A DNA stretch of 64,000 nt from Planctomycetota bacterium (GTDB lineage: Bacteria > Planctomycetota > Phycisphaerae > Phycisphaerales > SM1A02), in contig JACZRS010000014.1 of NCBI GenBank assembly GCA_022574595.1, positions 1-64,000 of the forward strand, read 5' to 3'. A program made the position numbers and the translations under genes. The stretch's first letter is position 1, and every line of letters starts with the position of its first letter. A model generated the notes under the pieces. It was not told where the DNA came from. It worked only from the letters and a program-made list of their open reading frames with translations, and did not search any database. This document shows positions 43,146-52,385 of this stretch, piece after piece.

Positions 43146-44057
43146 CTACGAGCGCCGTTCTTTGTACAGCCTGTTGTTCAAACGGCGGACGTAGAGCCCG
43201 AGTCCGATGAAGTACCCGACCGCGAGGAAACTGTACCAGTAAGGAAAGACTCGCAGGGCATCGTGGCTCCCAGTAAACAACATGTACGCGTGAACAACTA
43301 CGGATCCATCGAGATGGAAGATCAGCAACCCGTAGCCGACTTTGTCCCACAGATTCTCGAAGGGGACGCGGTTGGCAAATACGATGAGTCCCACACCGGC
43401 ATACCCTCCGATGACGACGACGACCCAATCGACCGAGTTGGGCATCTGTTCGATCGGAAAGTCGTAAATGAGCCGAAGGACATGGATGATGGTCCCACCG
43501 ACGTATGGCAGCAGGGCGACACGAGCAAAGGTCTTGTAGTAGAGTGCTTTCAAACCCAACCAATCCGGGATCCACCGGGGTACGGCCTCACAATAGCGCG
43601 AATACGCTTCGCCGAACTGGCGCCTCAGAGCGCGTTCCTCGTAGCCGAAGATGAAGATGTTAAAGAGGACCGTCATCGCCAGCAGAAAAAAGAGCAGGCG
43701 AAGATCGCGATATAACAGGGCCTCCCCGGCGAGTATCGTGAGGATCCCGACGTACATCGGATTCCGGCAGTAGCGGTATGGCCCACTTATCACAAGTTGG
43801 CTTGGTGCATCGATTGGAAAGGGTGTTCCCCGTCCCGACCAAGCGAAGTCGTAGGCGCATCTGAGATAGAGTGCGGCCCCCAATATGAGCGGAGGCAGGC
43901 CCAGCAGCCCTATCCCCAGGAAGTCTATGGCGCTCAGCGAGGCGTCCGCCAGGAACAGGTACGGCAGAAGCACTACCACGGTCCCCGGTACCAACAGCGT
44001 GAACAATGATGCCTTGGCGAAAAGCCAGGACGTTGAGGACTTGCCTTGGTCAATCAT
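43146..44057 (-). CDS. ICMT-like membrane methyltransferase with extra membrane domain
   Basis: 303 residues, seven or so hydrophobic helices. The central part has GPYRYCRNPMYVGILTILAG and, later, EERALRRQFGEAYSRYCEAV, the isoprenylcysteine carboxyl methyltransferase (ICMT/PEMT) motifs for SAM binding. After PRWIPDWLGLKALYY the remaining 130 residues form another set of helices (VDWVVVVIGGYAGVGLIVFA; SFLAVGYFIGLGLYVRRL) not part of the standard fold. Its start overlaps the stop of the upstream tetR gene, so it is likely the target of that repressor. The methyl acceptor is unknown. Confidence 0.75.
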   Translation of the reverse strand: MIDQGKSSTSWLFAKASLFTLLVPGTVVVLLPYLFLADASLSAIDFLGIGLLGLPPLILGAALYLRCAYDFAWSGRGTPFPIDAPSQLVISGPYRYCRNPMYVGILTILAGEALLYRDLRLLFFLLAMTVLFNIFIFGYEERALRRQFGEAYSRYCEAVPRWIPDWLGLKALYYKTFARVALLPYVGGTIIHVLRLIYDFPIEQMPNSVDWVVVVIGGYAGVGLIVFANRVPFENLWDKVGYGLLIFHLDGSVVVHAYMLFTGSHDALRVFPYWYSFLAVGYFIGLGLYVRRLNNRLYKERRS

Positions 44058-44650
44058 GTGTTTTCCTTTCCTTTACATGTGAAACCGTATTCATCCGCAG
44101 CATCCATGCACGCTTCTCGAATGCGGTCGGCGAACTCTTGGTTGTTCACGCATCGTGAGAGCGCAAGACCACCCACGCTCATTGCTATGAGGGCAAGTAC
44201 TTGAGTTTTGTCTTTTTCATCGAGTTCCGATGCGAGTGTTTGTATCCAGTCATTCAAGCCATCCTCAAGAGCCAATTTCGAATCTTCACCGGCCCGACTG
44301 ATCTCGGACATAAGCGACGGCAGGAAACAACCCTTCTCGACGTCATCGAAATGCACCCTGGAGAGGTAGCGTCGCAGGGACTCCAACACCCACTCGCGGC
44401 CGGTGAAGCGAGAGCGGTCCGCGTACCGCTTCTTGCTCAGCTGTTCATTGCCATCACGAATGAACTCACTGAAGAGGGCGTCTTTGTTCTTGAAATGGGC
44501 ATAGAAGCCGCCGGCAGTCAAACCAGCTTCAGCCATTACAGCATCGACTCCACCTCCATGAAATCCCAGCCGACGAAATACCCGCCCGGCAGCATCGAGG
44601 ATTGCTTGACGCGTCTTCTGCATGTGGTCCTTTGAATACCGCATCCCCAT
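44054..44650 (-). CDS. TetR family transcriptional regulator
   Basis: 198 residues. HTH region RQAILDAAGRVFRRLGFHG then GVDAVMAEAGLTAGGFYAHF (residues about 14-53) is a textbook TetR helix-turn-helix, close to AcrR/FabR-like members with KNKDALFSEF after it. The C-terminal ligand domain is about 140 residues. Its ATG lies within the palindrome that should be its own operator. It overlaps the membrane methyltransferase gene downstream, so the pair is one operon controlled by an unknown ligand. Confidence 0.93.
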   Translation of the reverse strand: MGMRYSKDHMQKTRQAILDAAGRVFRRLGFHGGGVDAVMAEAGLTAGGFYAHFKNKDALFSEFIRDGNEQLSKKRYADRSRFTGREWVLESLRRYLSRVHFDDVEKGCFLPSLMSEISRAGEDSKLALEDGLNDWIQTLASELDEKDKTQVLALIAMSVGGLALSRCVNNQEFADRIREACMDAADEYGFTCKGKENT

Positions 44651-44673
44651 AGTATTACGACCGTAATACTATG
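44648..44673 (-). promoter_or_regulatory. 26-bp palindromic operator over tetR start
   Basis: CATAGTATTACG-AC-CGTAATACTATG, perfect inverted repeat. On the minus strand TTGACA, a 16-bp spacer and TAATAC cover the palindrome, whose end is the start codon. That places the transcript start at or next to ATG, so the mRNA may be leaderless. Confidence 0.8.
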
Positions 44674-45198
44674 TGTCAAGCCCTATTTCCATAATTACTT
44701 CCAATGGCTCATCTCTTAACCTGTTCCTCTTACCCTCTATATTTCCCTGTACCTACTGAAAACTCCATCCAACCGTCCGGTCTCAGTCTGGCGCAAGCCC
44801 ACTTCCACTTGGACTATCTGAAATTTCCCATTTGGCCTTCGCCAGGCTCCGCCGCCCAGTGATTGGCAAACCAGTGTAACAGCGGATTCACGAGCACCAT
44901 GCTCAAAATGCTGGTTTGATGTGGCAATAACAGTTAATAATGCTTTGGAAATGGCCACTGGCGAGGTCTCATGGCCTTTTGGAGCCTTTGGGGGCTGCGC
45001 CACATGGTGATTGTTGTTTTGGTATACTGGATACCTGCTTTTATATGTGACAGGTGGGCTGCTCCAGGAACGAGTCAGCATTGTCACTGCATTGATACAT
45101 CAAGGAGCAGCGTACACCGATCGCAAAATGCCGAGGTGAGTGCGTGGCTTGCCCGGATGACAATATGTGCAATCCTTTTTATATGAGGGAGCCAACTG
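44674..45198. other. Intergenic region, no gene seen
   Basis: Short frames on both strands lack start signals and recognisable composition. A TATACT box near 45019 is a weak promoter candidate for the gene at 45199. Confidence 0.4.
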
Positions 45199-46014
45199 AT
45201 GAGTAAGAAGATTTCTTTTGTATTGGCAGGATTATTGTGCGCTGTGTGTTTAGGTTTCGTTGCGTCCCAACAGGAGGAAAAGACGTTCAAGCAGGAGCAG
45301 CCGGAGCAGCCGGAGCTGTTCATGATCTCGATCGCGCACGTTAAGCCAGCCATGGTCAAGCAGTATGAGGGCGCGGTAAAGGAGATAATCAGAGAGCTGT
45401 CGGACTACAACGTCGATCCGGCCAAGGTCAGCTTCCATGCGGTCCAAGGGTCTGAACTGGGCTATGTTTTTGTCCATCCGCTTGAGAACTTTGGTGCGAT
45501 GGAATCCATGCATCAGAATTGGGAGCAAGCGATCGAATCAATCGGCCAGGAACGATTCAAATCGCTGATAGCCAAAGCTGATGCCGCAACCGTAAGTCGC
45601 GAAAGACTTTTCACGAAGCATCGAGCAGAGTTGTCCTACACCCCCGAGAACCCTGCACTCAAATCAGAAGATGTGAAGTTCTTCAATTACATGTTCATGT
45701 ATGTCACACCCGGCCAAGAGGAAGCATTTGAAGAGGTCGCCAAAGAATTTGTAGCGATCTACAAAAAGAACTGTATTGATACAGGCTGGAATGTCTACCA
45801 GAGTGTGACTGGTGCGGACTTGCCGCTATTTGTGATTATTGAGACGGGTAAGAGCCGGGCCGAGTTCGCCGTCAATGAAGAGCGAATCAAGACCATGCTG
45901 GCTGAGCAGACTAAGGAGCTTGGGCAGAAGGCTGTCTCATGTATCAGAAAGATGGTGCGTAGAGAAGGTTATCCCAGACCCGACCTTTCTTATCCAACTC
46001 CTGAGACCGAGTAA
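45199..46014 (+). CDS. Exported dimeric alpha-beta barrel-like hypothetical protein
   Basis: 271 residues. Signal peptide (MSKKISFVLAGLLCAVCLGF then VAS-QQ). A Glu/Gln-rich linker (EKTFKQEQPEQPEL) precedes two similar halves: FMISIAHVKPAMVKQYEGAV and FMYVTPGQEEAFEEVAKEF. This beta-strand followed by an amphipathic helix is the ferredoxin-like (ABM/NIPSNAP) pattern in duplicate. GAGGGAG lies 8 nt before ATG. Two hairpins follow, the second a clear terminator. Function unknown. Confidence 0.75.
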   Translation: MSKKISFVLAGLLCAVCLGFVASQQEEKTFKQEQPEQPELFMISIAHVKPAMVKQYEGAVKEIIRELSDYNVDPAKVSFHAVQGSELGYVFVHPLENFGAMESMHQNWEQAIESIGQERFKSLIAKADAATVSRERLFTKHRAELSYTPENPALKSEDVKFFNYMFMYVTPGQEEAFEEVAKEFVAIYKKNCIDTGWNVYQSVTGADLPLFVIIETGKSRAEFAVNEERIKTMLAEQTKELGQKAVSCIRKMVRREGYPRPDLSYPTPETE

Positions 46015-46057
46015 TGCAACGTGGCAGCGGCGCTGCAACTTGCCACACAATGAACGG

Positions 46058-46087
46058 AAACACGGGCATTTCGCCCGTGTTTTCTTA
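46058..46087 (+). terminator. Rho-independent terminator
   Basis: AAACACGGGC-ATTTC-GCCCGTGTTT, a 10-bp stem followed by TCTTATGG. It ends the transcript of the gene at 45199. A second hairpin GTGGCA...TGCCAC lies just before it at 46021-46047. Confidence 0.85.
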
Positions 46088-46128
46088 TGGAGATATGAAC
46101 TATTAGAAGTCAGGTGATGGGGCTTCTT

Positions 46129-46190
46129 TGCGAGCCGGGCTGTCCTCAGCCCGAGTGACGCGGGAACTACGATGCGTTATCGTTTGCTCT
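46129..46190. repeat. Hairpin repeat element (copy 2)
   Basis: Same 34 or so bases as at 39119 (GCGAGCCGGGCTGTCCTC and on to GTGACGCGG), followed by a diverging but related AACT...GATCGTTTGC / AACT...TATCGTTTGC. No inverted arm is seen here. Confidence 0.8.
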
Positions 46191-46230
46191 AAGATGGGAC
46201 GCTGCGATAACCCGCTAAACGGGGTGCGGA

Positions 46231-47916
46231 TTATAGATCTGCGTCCAGGTCGGATGTGGGGAGTGGGCGGGGCAATCTTGTATCGCCGGAATCTAGACCT
46301 GCAATATCACTAGGCAAAGTAATAGTAAACGTTGCGCCTTGGTTGGGCTCGGATTCGATTGTTATTTTGCCGGAGTGTTCTTCTACGATTTTCTTTGTTA
46401 CGGCTAAACCTAAGCCTGTGCCGCGCTGACCTTTGGTTGAATGGAAGGCTAGAAACACCTCGATATGTCGATCTTTGGAAATGCCCGGGCCGTTATCTGA
46501 AACAGTGATTTGGGCTTCGTGGGTTTTTTCTATAAATCTTGTAGTTAGTGTAATAACACCTTTTTTAGCTGGGGCTGCATCAAGCGCATTTGTTAATAGA
46601 TTCATAACAGCCTGGTGCATGGCGTTAGCGTCAATAGGAATCGGAGGCATGTCTTCGGCAAGATCCATAATTAACCCAACACTCTTACGATCACATTGCG
46701 GCTGAAGTAATTGCGCAGCTTCTTCCAATAGGGGGTTAATGCGTGTGAGATCCAGATCAAGCTCACGTTGCTTGGAATATGCAAGCATGTTTTGAGTTAA
46801 GTTAAAGATCCGATCCAAATTTCGTGAAAGGATCGGCCAACCTTCTTGTGCAAGCTGTAAATCACCTTTATTAATTGAAAGTTCAACCGCATCAGCCCCT
46901 CCACGCAAGCCTTGCAGGATGTTTTTAATAGAATGGCTTAACCAGGCAACGGTTTGTCCGATGGCAACGAGTCTTTGGGATTGCAGTTTAGAATCTACCA
47001 GCTGCGCGTTTGTCAAGGCTAAGCTAGTGTGTTGCCCGATTGCGTTAAGCAAACGAAGCTGCGATTCGCTGAATGTAAAATTGGCTACAGATGAGTCGAT
47101 GGAGATTACTCCAAAGATTTTTTCGTTGGCGCCAATTGGCACGCAGAGCGCTGACCTGATTCCGTATGCTTGTACTGAATCACCTGCGCTGAAACGTGTA
47201 TCAGACATTGCGTTAGTTGAAAGTACGCCGCGCCCTTCTTTGATTGTATGTTGAATTATGGTTTGGCTAACGGGGATTCGTCCTTCATCTACATTCTTGG
47301 GTCGCACTTTGTAGCGAATCACAGCCGGTTCAAACAGGCTGACTTGATCGGAGTTTGGATTTTTTAGAAGTATAAATCCTCGATCAGGTTTGAACTCTTC
47401 GAAGATCAGATCCATAACTTTATTTAGTAGTTCATCGTGATCGATTGTTGTTGCGGTCAGTGCGGTGAGATCATAAATTACGCGCAGGTGATCCATCGCT
47501 GCTTTAACAGGATCAGGTTCAGCGAGAATCATTGATTCTTCATTGGGATCGAGTTGTTGCTCAATGGTGACATCCATTTCAGTTGAGCCGACCATTCGGA
47601 TGCGACTTGGCCTATCACTATCAGGCGCAATTGCAAAGAGTATTAGTGTTGATCCGCATCGAATCTGATCGCCGGGCGAAAGTTGCAGGGGATTGCCATC
47701 GAGCTTTTCGCCGTTGACGAATGTTCCGTTTGCGGATTCGAGATCGCGCAAGAACCATCGTCCATCATCGGGTGTCAATTCTGCGTGACGCCTGCTTACT
47801 GTGCCATCTGTCAGCGGCAGCGATTCGGAGGATCGGCCTATGAGCTGCGGCTCATCGGCGGGCAACTCGAACTTTTTGCCCCGATCCGGTCCTTGAAGAA
47901 TGTGTAGTACTAGCAC
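46231..47916 (-). CDS. FHA-GAF sensor histidine kinase
   Basis: 561 residues from GTG, with GAGGAAAAGG just upstream. FHA domain first (residues 1-95: LIGRSSESLPLTDGTVSRRH), then a GAF domain (about 140-320: DLTALTATTIDHDELLNKVM; VPIGANEKIFGVISIDSS), then the HisKA-like helix AWLSHSIKNILQGLRGGADA with phosphoacceptor His, and HATPase motifs NALDAA, DNGPGI and GTGLGLAVTK. There is no membrane segment, so it is cytoplasmic. FHA suggests it docks on phosphothreonine made by a Ser/Thr kinase. No receiver gene is adjacent. Confidence 0.93.
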   Translation of the reverse strand: MLVLHILQGPDRGKKFELPADEPQLIGRSSESLPLTDGTVSRRHAELTPDDGRWFLRDLESANGTFVNGEKLDGNPLQLSPGDQIRCGSTLILFAIAPDSDRPSRIRMVGSTEMDVTIEQQLDPNEESMILAEPDPVKAAMDHLRVIYDLTALTATTIDHDELLNKVMDLIFEEFKPDRGFILLKNPNSDQVSLFEPAVIRYKVRPKNVDEGRIPVSQTIIQHTIKEGRGVLSTNAMSDTRFSAGDSVQAYGIRSALCVPIGANEKIFGVISIDSSVANFTFSESQLRLLNAIGQHTSLALTNAQLVDSKLQSQRLVAIGQTVAWLSHSIKNILQGLRGGADAVELSINKGDLQLAQEGWPILSRNLDRIFNLTQNMLAYSKQRELDLDLTRINPLLEEAAQLLQPQCDRKSVGLIMDLAEDMPPIPIDANAMHQAVMNLLTNALDAAPAKKGVITLTTRFIEKTHEAQITVSDNGPGISKDRHIEVFLAFHSTKGQRGTGLGLAVTKKIVEEHSGKITIESEPNQGATFTITLPSDIAGLDSGDTRLPRPLPTSDLDADL

Positions 47917-48045
47917 GCCTTTTCCTCGATCTATTTGTGATCGTAGCGGTTGAAGGCTCAGGTGAATAACGTAGGAAGTATATCGCCGTTTTTTAGTGGT
48001 TTTAGGCGTTCATATGCAACGAAAATGAGGGTATGATGGCGTTCC

Positions 48046-49053
48046 ATGGCCAAGAAAGCTTCAGTAAATGCTAGATTTGACGCTTCGATGCGAGTTGTCT
48101 TGCTGCATGGCAAGGAATCTTTTCTAAAGGAGGAGGCAACTGCTGAGCTTGGTAGCGTGCTAAGTGAATCATTTGGTGACTATGAGCAATTTAGCTTTGA
48201 GGGATCTTCAGCTAGTCTCGCCGATGTATTGGACGAGCTTCGCAGCTATGGGCTTATGCAATGCCACAAGCTTGTGGTTGTTGATGAAGCAGACAAATTT
48301 TTAGCCCGTGAGGGTTATCGTAAAGCGCTTGAGGCTTATACCAAGGCTCCGGTTGATGATGCAACGCTTCTGCTTAGGGCGGATGGCTGGCGGCCGGGCA
48401 AGATCGACAAGCTAATTACCAAGGTGGGCACGAAAATAAAATGCGATCCACTTTCTGACGCTGTTGCTGTTTCATGGTGTATCAAGCGAGCAACTTCAAC
48501 TCATGGGCGGGAGATTCAGAGAAATGCTGCGGTTTTATTGGTTGAGCGTCTGGGCAGTAGCTTAATGCGCTTGGATACTGAACTTGCCAAGCTAAGCGCT
48601 TTTGTTGGTCCTGATGATCAGATTAGTCGCAAGGATGTGCAGGAATTGGTTGGCCAAAGCCGGGAAGAACAGGCGTGGGTATTGCAGTCTGCGATTATGT
48701 CCGGTCGATGCCAGGAAGCGCTTGGCAAGCTTCACGAGCTTCTGGAAATTTCGCAAGTTCCAAAGGAGCTGGTGATGTGGGCGGTAAGTGATTTGTTGCG
48801 CCGATTACATACAGCTGCGCAACTTCTGCGCCAAGGAGTATCGCCGCGCGCAATTATTTCGCAGTTAAAGCTGTGGGGTGCATCTGGCAATCGCATTATT
48901 GATGTTGCTCGAAAGGGAGAACCAAATAAGTTTGCGCAGCTCTTGCAGCTTGCAATTGATACTGATAGAAGGTCAAAGGTTGGGCTGGGCAGTTACATCA
49001 GGAACGTTGAACGTTTAACCGTGCATGTAACCGATACGATTGGTTGCCTTTAA
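48046..49053 (+). CDS. holA: DNA polymerase III subunit delta
   Basis: 335 residues. Opening VVLLHGKESFLKEEATAELG fits HolA's degenerate P-loop region, and the middle (ELVGQSREEQAWVLQSAIMSG) and end (NRIIDVARKGEPNKFAQLLQ...) match the delta fold, which opens the beta clamp in the clamp loader. ATG is 46 bp downstream of a divergent spacer with the histidine kinase gene. Essential replication gene. Confidence 0.9.
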   Translation: MAKKASVNARFDASMRVVLLHGKESFLKEEATAELGSVLSESFGDYEQFSFEGSSASLADVLDELRSYGLMQCHKLVVVDEADKFLAREGYRKALEAYTKAPVDDATLLLRADGWRPGKIDKLITKVGTKIKCDPLSDAVAVSWCIKRATSTHGREIQRNAAVLLVERLGSSLMRLDTELAKLSAFVGPDDQISRKDVQELVGQSREEQAWVLQSAIMSGRCQEALGKLHELLEISQVPKELVMWAVSDLLRRLHTAAQLLRQGVSPRAIISQLKLWGASGNRIIDVARKGEPNKFAQLLQLAIDTDRRSKVGLGSYIRNVERLTVHVTDTIGCL

Positions 49054-49114
49054 GGAAAGGTCGTTAGAGCTTTCGACCAGAATCGTTATCTATTGATTGC
49101 AGGAGGCAATGACG

Positions 49115-50428
49115 GTGAACATGGATGTTCGCTCAGGTGCGAAAATAGTTGGCCTATTAGCAGTAGTAGTAGTTGGGTGTGAGTATCTGCCTTCGATGAG
49201 GCAGCCGCTGGCGCGCCCTGAAGTTGCTGGCGATGTTCACATCAATGATGGGCTTTATGCTCAGACTGCTGATGGTGAATCAAGTGGAGCAAGTGAACTT
49301 GCGAGGCTGATTGAGCGTGATGTTCAGGCATTGCAAAATCTCCAGAGTCAGCAGCCGACTTATCGCCGTCAGCAAGAGCAAATGCAGGCGCGGAAAAGCC
49401 CTGATATGCCGATTCAGGAATCTGCTGAGGTAGCTCAGGCAAAACCAGTGGAATGGCAAAAGCCAATAGGGCGGATATCTATTCAGGAAAGTAAGCGAAT
49501 TGCAACGGGCACTCCTGAGCCTGTAACTATAATTGATGTACCTGATGAGACTACTCCAAGTAAACCTGCGATTAACCAAGGCTTTTTAGCAAAGGTAGAT
49601 TCGCCGCGACCAGTAGGCTCTGTGACTACAGCCGAGGCTAACCAACAGCCAAGCAATTCGTATTCACTTAGTGATGCACTTCGACAAATGATTGTGGATT
49701 TTCGTGGAGAAGTTTTCCATCACTCCAGCTATAGCAACAACCCGCTGCGCGAGCTTCTGGTTCTTGCTGCACTACCATTAATCGATCCTGATGGTGTGCT
49801 GTCACAAGGAACTATTGAAGCAATCAACGGCTTAACAGATGGTGAACGCAAGATCTTTGAACGGTTTCAAGATTTCTTTGCGCAATTGGGTCAGGAGTTG
49901 GCAAACGGTTCTGATTCAGAAGAGGCAGTAGTAACAGGCATAACTGAGCTTTTAGCAAGCCTAAGCACAGAACCACAACTTGAATTACATCATCCAATGC
50001 TTTGCACCAGCGTAAGTGGATTTGGAGCCTATAAAGCTTTTGGGAAAAACACCGCTGGAGGATATGCGTTTCTCTCACAAACAAAGCAACAAGCGGTTGT
50101 CTATATTGAAGTTGATAACTTCACTAGTGAGCTAAACGAAAACAGCAAATGGGTAACCAAGCTTTCGCAGAAACTGGTTATTTATAACGATCGGGACGGA
50201 CTTCCGGTTTGGAAGCAGGACTGGCGGCCTGTCGTTGACGTCACGGAAAATAAGCGAAAAGACTTCTTTGTGGTTCAGGTTATTACCTTAACCGAACGCT
50301 TAGGCCTGGGCAGATATCAACTGAAAATCAGTCTCCGTGATGAGCTATCCGGTGCTGAATCAGAAACCGCGATCGAACTGGAAATGGTCGCAGACCCCAG
50401 CTTGGTAACGGCCGGCCAAGTGCGATAA
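49115..50428 (+). CDS. Hypothetical lipoprotein
   Basis: About 437 residues. GTG 49115 is preferred because AGGAGG lies 8 nt before it, whereas the upstream ATG (49109) is only 2 nt away. Lipobox VVVGC near residue 22. Residues 50-190 are Gln/Pro/Ser-rich and low in structure. The C-terminal part (DALRQMIVDFRGEVFHHSSY onward to residue 437) is a folded domain with a beta-rich end (VVYIEVDNFTSELNENSKWV). Unrecognised. It lies 61 bp after holA on the same strand. Confidence 0.75.
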   Translation: MNMDVRSGAKIVGLLAVVVVGCEYLPSMRQPLARPEVAGDVHINDGLYAQTADGESSGASELARLIERDVQALQNLQSQQPTYRRQQEQMQARKSPDMPIQESAEVAQAKPVEWQKPIGRISIQESKRIATGTPEPVTIIDVPDETTPSKPAINQGFLAKVDSPRPVGSVTTAEANQQPSNSYSLSDALRQMIVDFRGEVFHHSSYSNNPLRELLVLAALPLIDPDGVLSQGTIEAINGLTDGERKIFERFQDFFAQLGQELANGSDSEEAVVTGITELLASLSTEPQLELHHPMLCTSVSGFGAYKAFGKNTAGGYAFLSQTKQQAVVYIEVDNFTSELNENSKWVTKLSQKLVIYNDRDGLPVWKQDWRPVVDVTENKRKDFFVVQVITLTERLGLGRYQLKISLRDELSGAESETAIELEMVADPSLVTAGQVR

Positions 50429-50603
50429 AGCCATATTTTTGGTCAAGTGTATTGCCTCAATCGAAGACAAGAGTTGTGTCTAAGGCTGATTGACAACGGG
50501 TCCTATAATTAGCCGCGATCCTCAATAGACCTTTGTTTGCGCTGTTTTTATACGTGTCCCATGAAATAACTTGACTAATGCGGAACAAGTGGCGATACTT
50601 CTA

Positions 50604-50627
50604 TGTACATATTGTACATTTTGTACA
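50604..50627 (+). promoter_or_regulatory. Triple TGTACA iteron, probable TA operator
   Basis: TGTACA occurs at 50604, 50613 and 50622, an exact 9-bp period. Palindromic half-sites directly upstream of the antitoxin gene suit cooperative binding by a Phd-type antitoxin. Confidence 0.7.
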
Positions 50628-50639
50628 TCGGAGAGTATT

Positions 50640-50882
50640 ATGGTTACACTAACCGCATCTCAAGCCCGCATTCCAACTGATTGCTTCAATAAGGTCGTCT
50701 ACCAAGGTGAGACCGTACAGGTACAGCGTGGTCAAGGCGGAGGACCATGTGTATATATTGTGTCCTCAAGAGATTGGGAGATTCTCGAACGTGTCAAGCA
50801 ACTCCACGAGGAGTCTGTTGATGCTGCCGGTGATCGAGCTTTTACTCAGTACGATGAGTTGCTTCGACGTCTTGCTGACTGA
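50640..50882 (+). CDS. Phd/YefM-like antitoxin
   Basis: 80 residues from ATG 50640, GGAGAG 8 nt upstream. N-terminal MVTLTASQARIPTDCFNKVV matches the Phd/YefM DNA-binding start (V-T-x-S-E-A-R-x-x-x-x-x-L/F-x-x-L/V-V). The C-terminal segment after residue 50 (RVKQLHEESVDAAGDRAFTQ) would bind and block Doc. The partner toxin gene follows after 3 bp. It lies downstream of triple TGTACA sites. Confidence 0.75.
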   Translation: MVTLTASQARIPTDCFNKVVYQGETVQVQRGQGGGPCVYIVSSRDWEILERVKQLHEESVDAAGDRAFTQYDELLRRLAD

Positions 50883-50885
50883 ATA

Positions 50886-51289
50886 ATGGACGGTGCGAAT
50901 ATCTAACTACTGAAGATATACTACGGCTACACAAGAAAGCTATTGTCGAATACGGCGGCAATAGCTTTCTGCGTGATGCGGGGCTCCTGGAGTCAGCGCT
51001 AGCGCAGCCGATGGCAGCATTCGGGGGTGTCCAATTCCATCCCACGCTAGCTGAGAAGGCTGCAACTTACCTTTTTCACCTTTCCAAGAACCACCCTTTC
51101 GAGAATGGCAACAAACGAATAGCGGTTATTGCAGCCATAGTATTCTTGGATATCAACGGATACACAGTAAATGCAGGTATCAACGAATTCATGAAATTAA
51201 CACTCAATGTAATTGAGGGCAAAACCACCAAGGCAGAAGTGGCTCAGTTTCTTGAGGCACGAATGACGCCCAGAAACTCAATCCAATGA
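50886..51289 (+). pseudogene. Doc (Fic-fold) toxin with probable frameshift at codon 4
   Basis: The frame from CEYLTTEDILRLHKKAIVE through SFLRDAGLLESALAQP to the end reads as a typical Doc, with the Fic motif HPFENGNKR (near 51089-51115) intact. The frame has no ATG, GTG or TTG before it. An ATG at 50886 lies in another frame (MDGANI then stop); adding one base after its fourth codon would give MDGA-EYLTTEDIL and restore a normal 135-residue Doc. So the gene is either frameshifted or starts at CTG 50879. Doc phosphorylates EF-Tu, and would need Phd to be tolerated. Confidence 0.75.
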
Positions 51290-51391
51290 TCAGGAGATTC
51301 TGAGCAATAAGGATTATTTGCAACATTTTGTGCATAGGCTTTACAAGGTCTGAGTGGGAAGGCACGATTACTGGTGCTACCATGGCGAGCC

Positions 51392-52336
51392 ATGCCAGCT
51401 ATAAGCACTGATCGCAGACATCTATTGAGCCTCGAGTCGTTATCTGCGGACGAGATACTTCTGCTGTTGGAAGTTGCGTCCAGCTTCACTGAAGCAGCAG
51501 CAGGACGCGTGACTCCATCAACCAAATTAGATGGCAAAATCATTGCTAACCTTTTCTTCGAAGATTCCACAAGAACCCGAAGCAGCTTTACCGTGGCGGC
51601 CACGCGGCTATCAGCCCAAACGCTTGACCTTGTTGGCTCAACTTCAAGTGTAAGTAAGGGTGAATCGCTAATTGATACAGCAAGGACCATAGAGGCAATG
51701 GGTGTGGATTTATTAGTTGTGCGCACTCGCGAAGCTGGAGCGCCTGCTCAGATTGCTCGCGAAGTAGAGTGTTCTGTGATAAACGCAGGTGATGGCAGCC
51801 ATGAACATCCAACACAGGGCTTGCTTGATTTACTGACAATTCAGCAAAGATTTGGTAATGATCTGACTGGTAAAACCATTGCAATAGTTGGCGATGTTCT
51901 AAATAGCCGCGTTGCTCGTTCTGCAATTCATGGGCTGACGAAGTTAGGGGTTAATGTGCATTTGGTTGGGCCAACGAACTTGGTTCCCAAGACGTTTGAG
52001 CAGATTGCCACCGGGCCAGGAAGCGTGGAAGTGAGCTACGACTTAGATGCGGTCTTGCCAAGCCTTGATGCAATAATGATGCTGCGAGTTCAATTCGAGA
52101 GGCAACGTGGCAATGCAATAACATCAGATTATCGAAGCCAATACGCCCTGACGGTTGATCGAGCAAGAAAGTTACCACCTGATGCCATAGTTATGCATCC
52201 CGGTCCTATGAATCGAGGTCTTGAGATTGACTCGGAAGTAGCCGACGATCCTGATCGTAGCGTGATTTTCCAGCAGGTTTCCAACGGCGTGGCAGTGCGA
52301 ATGGCAGTACTGACAAGATGCTTAGGCGGCAGCTAG
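51392..52336 (+). CDS. pyrB: Aspartate carbamoyltransferase catalytic subunit
   Basis: 314 residues from ATG 51392 (a GTG six codons earlier is possible). FFEDSTRTRSSF near residue 55 binds carbamoyl phosphate, GSTSSVSKGESLIDTAR the loop with a catalytic Lys; HPTQGLLDL and MHPGPMNRGLEI are the second-domain motifs. It makes carbamoyl-aspartate in UMP synthesis. No pyrI or pyrC next to it. Size fits the catalytic chain. Confidence 0.95.
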   Translation: MPAISTDRRHLLSLESLSADEILLLLEVASSFTEAAAGRVTPSTKLDGKIIANLFFEDSTRTRSSFTVAATRLSAQTLDLVGSTSSVSKGESLIDTARTIEAMGVDLLVVRTREAGAPAQIAREVECSVINAGDGSHEHPTQGLLDLLTIQQRFGNDLTGKTIAIVGDVLNSRVARSAIHGLTKLGVNVHLVGPTNLVPKTFEQIATGPGSVEVSYDLDAVLPSLDAIMMLRVQFERQRGNAITSDYRSQYALTVDRARKLPPDAIVMHPGPMNRGLEIDSEVADDPDRSVIFQQVSNGVAVRMAVLTRCLGGS

Positions 52337-52385
52337 CTAATAATATAATTGATAAGGCTCAAAGCCCAGCTCAGTTGGTGTTGAT

